Assembly: GCF_000429345.1 (NCBI RefSeq)
Contig: NZ_AUBR01000026.1
Coordinates: forward strand, 1-45,510
DNA from: Desulfovirgula thermocuniculi DSM 16036
Lineage (GTDB): Bacteria > Bacillota > Desulfotomaculia > Desulfotomaculales > Desulfovirgulaceae
DNA length: 45,510 nt
Reading direction: 5' to 3'
Shown here piece by piece: positions 42,501-45,510 of the stretch; within the stretch, counting starts at the first letter, position 1, and the number at the start of each line of letters is the position of its first letter. The notes beneath the pieces are model-generated. The model was not told the origin of the DNA, ran no database searches, and worked only from the letters and a program-made list of their open reading frames with translations. The position numbers and the translations under genes were made by a program.

Positions 42501-42752
42501 AAGGTGAGGGAGGGGTCGCCGCACATTGTGGACCTCATCCGGGAGGGGAAAATAAACCTGGTCATCAACACCCTGACCAGGGGCAAGGCGCCGGAGCGGG
42601 ACGGGTTCCGCATTCGCCGCGCGGCGGTGGAGTACGGCGTTCCCTGCCTGACCTCCCTGGATACCGCTCGCGCCATGCTGGAAGTGCTTATATCCATGAG
42701 GGAAGGTGGGGAGATGGATCTTGTATCCATTCAGGAAATAGCAGCAAGTTAA
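39534..42752 (+). CDS. carB: Carbamoyl-phosphate synthase large subunit
   Basis: A 1072-residue enzyme that makes carbamoyl phosphate from bicarbonate, ammonia and two ATP. Two ATP-grasp halves are visible: the first with [17 protein letters not shown] and [14 protein letters not shown], the second with [16 protein letters not shown] and [16 protein letters not shown]. The last 130 residues form an MGS-like allosteric domain ([35 protein letters not shown]). The UMP feedback site would be in that domain. The operon ends or continues after it; a 207-bp gap to purE has no obvious terminator. Confidence 0.96.
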   Translation: MPIKKGLRKVMVIGSGPIIIGQAAEFDYSGTQACRALKEEGLEVVLVNSNPATIMTDAQTADRVYIEPLTLEFVARVIRKEKPDGLLPTLGGQVGLNLALELAGAGVLEEEGVQLLGTPLEAIRRAEDREEFKETMQRIGEPVPESQIVHSVEEAVAFAQKIGFPLVVRPAYTLGGTGGGMVYNMEELAATVSRGLKASIINQVLVEKSVVGWKEIEFEVMRDSANNCITICSMENIDPMGIHTGDSIVVAPVQTLTDREYQMLRSAALKIIRALGIEGGCNIQFALDPQSFRYYVIEVNPRVSRSSALASKATGYPIAKVASKVAVGLTLDEIKNAVTGKTTACFEPAIDYVVVKFPRWPFDKFTLADRTLGTQMKATGEVMAIDRTMEGALMKAVRSLEIGLYGPLVPGMEKLTDKEIEERLSRPDDMRFFVVAEALRRGMLIERVHALTKIDRFFLEKIRNIVEMEKEVRQAGLAGLSPERLRRAKEMGFADAYLAQLTGASEGEIRRQREEHGIRPVFKMVDTCAAEFEAVTPYYYSCYDRGEDEARVRNGRKVVVIGSGPIRIGQGIEFDYCSVHSVWALREEGVQAIIINNNPETVSTDFDTADRLYFEPLVLEDVLNVIEKERPEGVIVQFGGQTAINLAVPLAKAGVPILGTAVEDIDRAEDRERFDQLLVQLGIPKPPGRAAFSVEEAQAIAAEIGFPVLVRPSYVLGGRAMEIVYNDQELLSYMAEAVRVTPEYPVLVDKYLQGTELEVDAIADGEAVLIPGIMKHIERAGVHSGDSIAVYPANGISEAVKEQLVDYTTRLALALNVRGMINIQYVLHQDQVYVLEVNPRASRTVPYLSKITGIPMVSLATKVILGKKLKDLGYGSGLYPEGRYVGVKAPVFSFAKLHRVDISLGPEMKSTGEVMGVDSSYPAALYKALVAAGYHIPRSGTVLATIADRDKKEALPLLRALVKLGYRIMATSGTAAFLKENGIAAERVNKVREGSPHIVDLIREGKINLVINTLTRGKAPERDGFRIRRAAVEYGVPCLTSLDTARAMLEVLISMREGGEMDLVSIQEIAAS

Positions 42753-42827
42753 CGCTGGGGCTTTCGGGGTAAGAAGTGCTTCCGGGCTTATAAAACCGCC
42801 GCGGCCAAAGACCCGCCTTCTTTCTAC

Positions 42828-42932
42828 GTGCTGCTGAAAGCGGCCAGCGGGCGGGTATGGGAAGTGCACTGGCTGATGTGGATCCTGGCCGTTTTGGTGG
42901 TGGCCCGCTACATTTTCCTGGCCGAGCATTAA
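42828..42932 (+). CDS. Possible small membrane protein (34 aa) between carB and purE
   Basis: GTG 42828 opens 34 codons ending in TAA at 42932, with a hydrophobic stretch (WLMWILAVLVVARYIFL). The same frame is open back to the carB stop, giving 58 stop-free codons (positively charged RGKKCFRAYK region) without a standard start before the GTG. No clear ribosome site. It could be a small membrane peptide, an eroded gene or chance. Confidence 0.3.
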   Translation: MLLKAASGRVWEVHWLMWILAVLVVARYIFLAEH

Positions 42933-42959
42933 GAAAAAAGGTGAGGTGAGGGTACCAGA

Positions 42960-43493
42960 ATGACTAGAACTCTGGTGGGCATCGTGGTGGGCAGCGACTC
43001 GGACCTGCCCGTAATGAAGGAAGCGGCGGAGGTGCTGGAAGAGCTGGGCATCGGCTGCGAGGTGGTGATTTCTTCGGCCCACCGCACCCCCGAGCAGACG
43101 GCCCACTACGCCCGCACGGCAGCCGAGCGGGGCCTGGCGGTAATCATTGCCGCCGCCGGCATGGCCGCCCACCTCCCGGGGGTTATTGCCGCCCATACCC
43201 CCCTGCCGGTGATTGGCGTGCCCGTCAAAAGCGGCGCCCTGGGCGGCATAGACGCCCTCTACTCCATGGCCCAGATGCCGCCCGGCGTCCCCGTGGCCAC
43301 GGTGGCCATCAACGGCGCCAAGAACGCCGCCCTCCTGGCCGCGCAAATCATCGGCGCCGGCGACCCCGCGGTACGCGAGCGGGTGGCCCGCTACAAGGCT
43401 CGGATGGCCGAAGCTGTTTTAGGCAAGGCCCGGCGCCTGGCCGAGGTGGGCCTTGACGCCTACTTAAAGGAAATGGGGGAAAAGGGGAAGTGA
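42960..43493 (+). CDS. purE: N5-carboxyaminoimidazole ribonucleotide mutase / AIR carboxylase
   Basis: A 177-residue enzyme of purine synthesis. Landmarks are GIVVGSDSDLPVMKEAAEVL, SSAHRTPEQ (His41, Arg42), AAAGMAAHLPGVIA and PVKSGALGGIDALYSM. ATG 42960 has AGGTGAGG about 12 bp upstream. No purK follows, so it may be a direct AIR carboxylase or use a PurK encoded elsewhere. The stop overlaps the purB start by 4 bp. Confidence 0.95.
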   Translation: MTRTLVGIVVGSDSDLPVMKEAAEVLEELGIGCEVVISSAHRTPEQTAHYARTAAERGLAVIIAAAGMAAHLPGVIAAHTPLPVIGVPVKSGALGGIDALYSMAQMPPGVPVATVAINGAKNAALLAAQIIGAGDPAVRERVARYKARMAEAVLGKARRLAEVGLDAYLKEMGEKGK

Positions 43494-44782
43494 TCGAGCG
43501 CTATGCCCTGCCGGAAATGAAGGCCATCTGGTCGGCGGAAAACAAGTTCCGCAAGTGGCTGGAAGTGGAAATATACGCCTGCGAGGCCATGGCCGAGCTC
43601 AACCTCATCCCCCGGGAGGCCTTCCTGCAGATCAAGGAGCGGGCGCGCTTTGACGTCAGGCGCATCGAAGAAATCGAGGCCGTGGTCAACCACGACGTCA
43701 TCGCCTTCCTGACCTGCGTGGGGGAGTACGTGGGGGAGGCGGCCAGGTACATCCACCTGGGGCTCACCTCCTCCGACGTGGTGGACACCGCCCTGGCCGT
43801 CCTCATGAAGGAGGCCGGCGAGCAGATCCTGCGGCGCTTAGAGCGTCTACGGGAAACACTCCTGGAAAAGGCCCGGGAGCACCGCTACACCCTGATGATC
43901 GGCCGCACCCACGGGGTGCACGCCGAGCCCACCACCTTTGGCCTGAAAATGCTCCTCTGGGTGGCCGAGACGGAGCGCAACATGGAGCGCGTGCGGCGGG
44001 CCATCGAGGTTATCGCCGTGGGCAAGATTTCCGGCGCCGTGGGCACCTATGCCCACGTGGACCCGCGGGTGGAGGAGCACGTCTGCCGCCGCCTGGGGCT
44101 CCGCCCGGCCCGCGTGTCCACCCAGGTGCTGCAGCGGGACCGCCACGCCGAGTATTTAAGCGCCATGGCCCTGGTGGGCTGCTCGCTGGAGAAGTTCGCC
44201 ACGGAAATAAGAAACCTGCAGCGCACGGACATCCTGGAGGTGGAAGAGCCCTTTGGGCGGGGCCAAAAAGGTTCTTCGGCCATGCCGCACAAGCGCAACC
44301 CCATTACCGCCGAGCGCATCAGCGGCCTGGCCAGGGTGCTGCGCGGCAACGCCCTGGCGGCCATGGAAAACGTGGCCCTCTGGCACGAGCGGGACATCTC
44401 CCACTCCTCGGTGGAGCGGGTGATCATTCCCGACAGCACCACCCTGCTGGACTACATGCTGCACAAGATGACGTGGATCGTCAAGAACCTCCAGGTCTAC
44501 CCGGAAAACATGCGGCAGAACCTTGCGCGCACCCGGGGGCTCATCTTCTCCCAGCGGGTGCTCCTGGCCCTGGTGGAAAAGGGGCTCTCCCGCGAGCGGG
44601 CCTACGAGCTGGTGCAGCGCAACGCCATGCGCTCCTGGCAGGAAAAGGCCGATTTCCGGGCGCTGCTGGAAGGCGATGCGGAAGTGGCGGCACGGCTTTC
44701 GCGTGAGGAGCTGGCGGCCCTCTTCGACGAAAGCTTTTACCTGCGGCACGTGGACGAGATTTACCGGCGCTTCGGGCTGTAG
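43490..44782 (+). CDS. purB: Adenylosuccinate lyase
   Basis: A 430-residue lyase that cleaves SAICAR and adenylosuccinate. It starts with IERYALPEMKAIWSAENKFRKWLEVE; the fumarase-superfamily signature is GSSAMPHKRNP, with the TSSDVVDTAL and GRTHGVHAEPTTFG regions. GTG 43490 overlaps the purE stop (GTGA), so translation is coupled. Complete; 23 bp before purC. Confidence 0.96.
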   Translation: MIERYALPEMKAIWSAENKFRKWLEVEIYACEAMAELNLIPREAFLQIKERARFDVRRIEEIEAVVNHDVIAFLTCVGEYVGEAARYIHLGLTSSDVVDTALAVLMKEAGEQILRRLERLRETLLEKAREHRYTLMIGRTHGVHAEPTTFGLKMLLWVAETERNMERVRRAIEVIAVGKISGAVGTYAHVDPRVEEHVCRRLGLRPARVSTQVLQRDRHAEYLSAMALVGCSLEKFATEIRNLQRTDILEVEEPFGRGQKGSSAMPHKRNPITAERISGLARVLRGNALAAMENVALWHERDISHSSVERVIIPDSTTLLDYMLHKMTWIVKNLQVYPENMRQNLARTRGLIFSQRVLLALVEKGLSRERAYELVQRNAMRSWQEKADFRALLEGDAEVAARLSREELAALFDESFYLRHVDEIYRRFGL

Positions 44783-44805
44783 CGTAAACAGCGGGGAGGG
44801 AAAAA

Positions 44806-45510
<705 letters not shown>

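Noticed and set aside
42753-42959. Purine riboswitch or PurR box before purE
   Set aside because: No purine aptamer core or PurBox pair could be found in this gap.

Overview
The window is a GC-rich, tightly packed stretch of chromosome from an anaerobic, endospore-forming member of the Firmicutes (class Clostridia). Gene content resembles Desulfotomaculum/Pelotomaculum/Moorella-type organisms, but the species cannot be named from the sequence. Spore formation is shown by an alpha/beta-type small acid-soluble spore protein, the germination protease GPR, YlbJ, YqhV and a YitD/ComA-type phosphosulfolactate synthase. An anaerobic lifestyle is suggested by the etfA-thl-hbd-crt cluster, a bifunctional AdhE and a small Fe-S protein. 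GTG and TTG starts are common and were chosen by Shine-Dalgarno (SD) spacing. I saw no tRNA, rRNA, CRISPR array, insertion sequence or phage gene.

Layout. 1-3.4 kb: end of etfA, then thiolase, 3-hydroxybutyryl-CoA dehydrogenase and crotonase (C4 acyl-CoA metabolism), closed by a terminator. 3.5-5.1 kb: a small membrane protein, an AcuB-like CBS-ACT protein and a BusR-like GntR/RCK_C regulator. 5.1-9.9 kb: riboflavin operon ribD-ribE-ribBA-ribH plus a nicotinate phosphoribosyltransferase. It is preceded by a consensus promoter and a structured, terminator-containing leader that does not look like the FMN riboswitch. 9.9-13.8 kb: rpmB, recG, a SASP gene and its protease gene gpr. 13.9-22.7 kb: rsmD-coaD-coiled-coil gene, then on the minus strand ylbJ followed by a four-gene glycoside cassette (GT4 glycosyltransferase, glycogen-debranching-like enzyme, otsB, otsA). 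The cassette lies inside the rsmD-coaD-ylbJ neighbourhood known from Bacillus.

22.8-30.7 kb: a mixed region with a small ferredoxin-like protein, metallophosphoesterase, two small Cys-containing proteins, an aminotransferase, a HAD phosphatase, a zinc-ribbon protein, adhE and a membrane-anchored Clp-fold protease. 30.9-35.4 kb: lspA-rluD, a DUF441 membrane protein, comA/yitD, an MFS transporter and yqhV. 35.4-45.5 kb: pyrR-pyrB-pyrC-carA-carB with two PyrR-type attenuators, running without an obvious terminator into purE-purB-purC.

How the genes work together. The last 10 kb makes carbamoyl phosphate, carbamoyl aspartate and dihydroorotate, then central purine intermediates, with UMP feedback through PyrR. 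The rib operon builds lumazine and riboflavin from GTP and ribulose 5-phosphate and also carries an NAD-salvage enzyme, so flavin and pyridine cofactor supply may be co-expressed. The ots cassette probably makes trehalose or a related glycoside and may handle an alpha-glucan.

The observations most worth following up are the orphan rib leader, the SD-sequestering hairpin before the aminotransferase, the ots/GDE/GT4 cassette with its two promoters, the long hairpin after the SASP gene, and the tandem 10-bp-period boxes upstream of two small membrane-protein genes. None of these is proven to be a new system.
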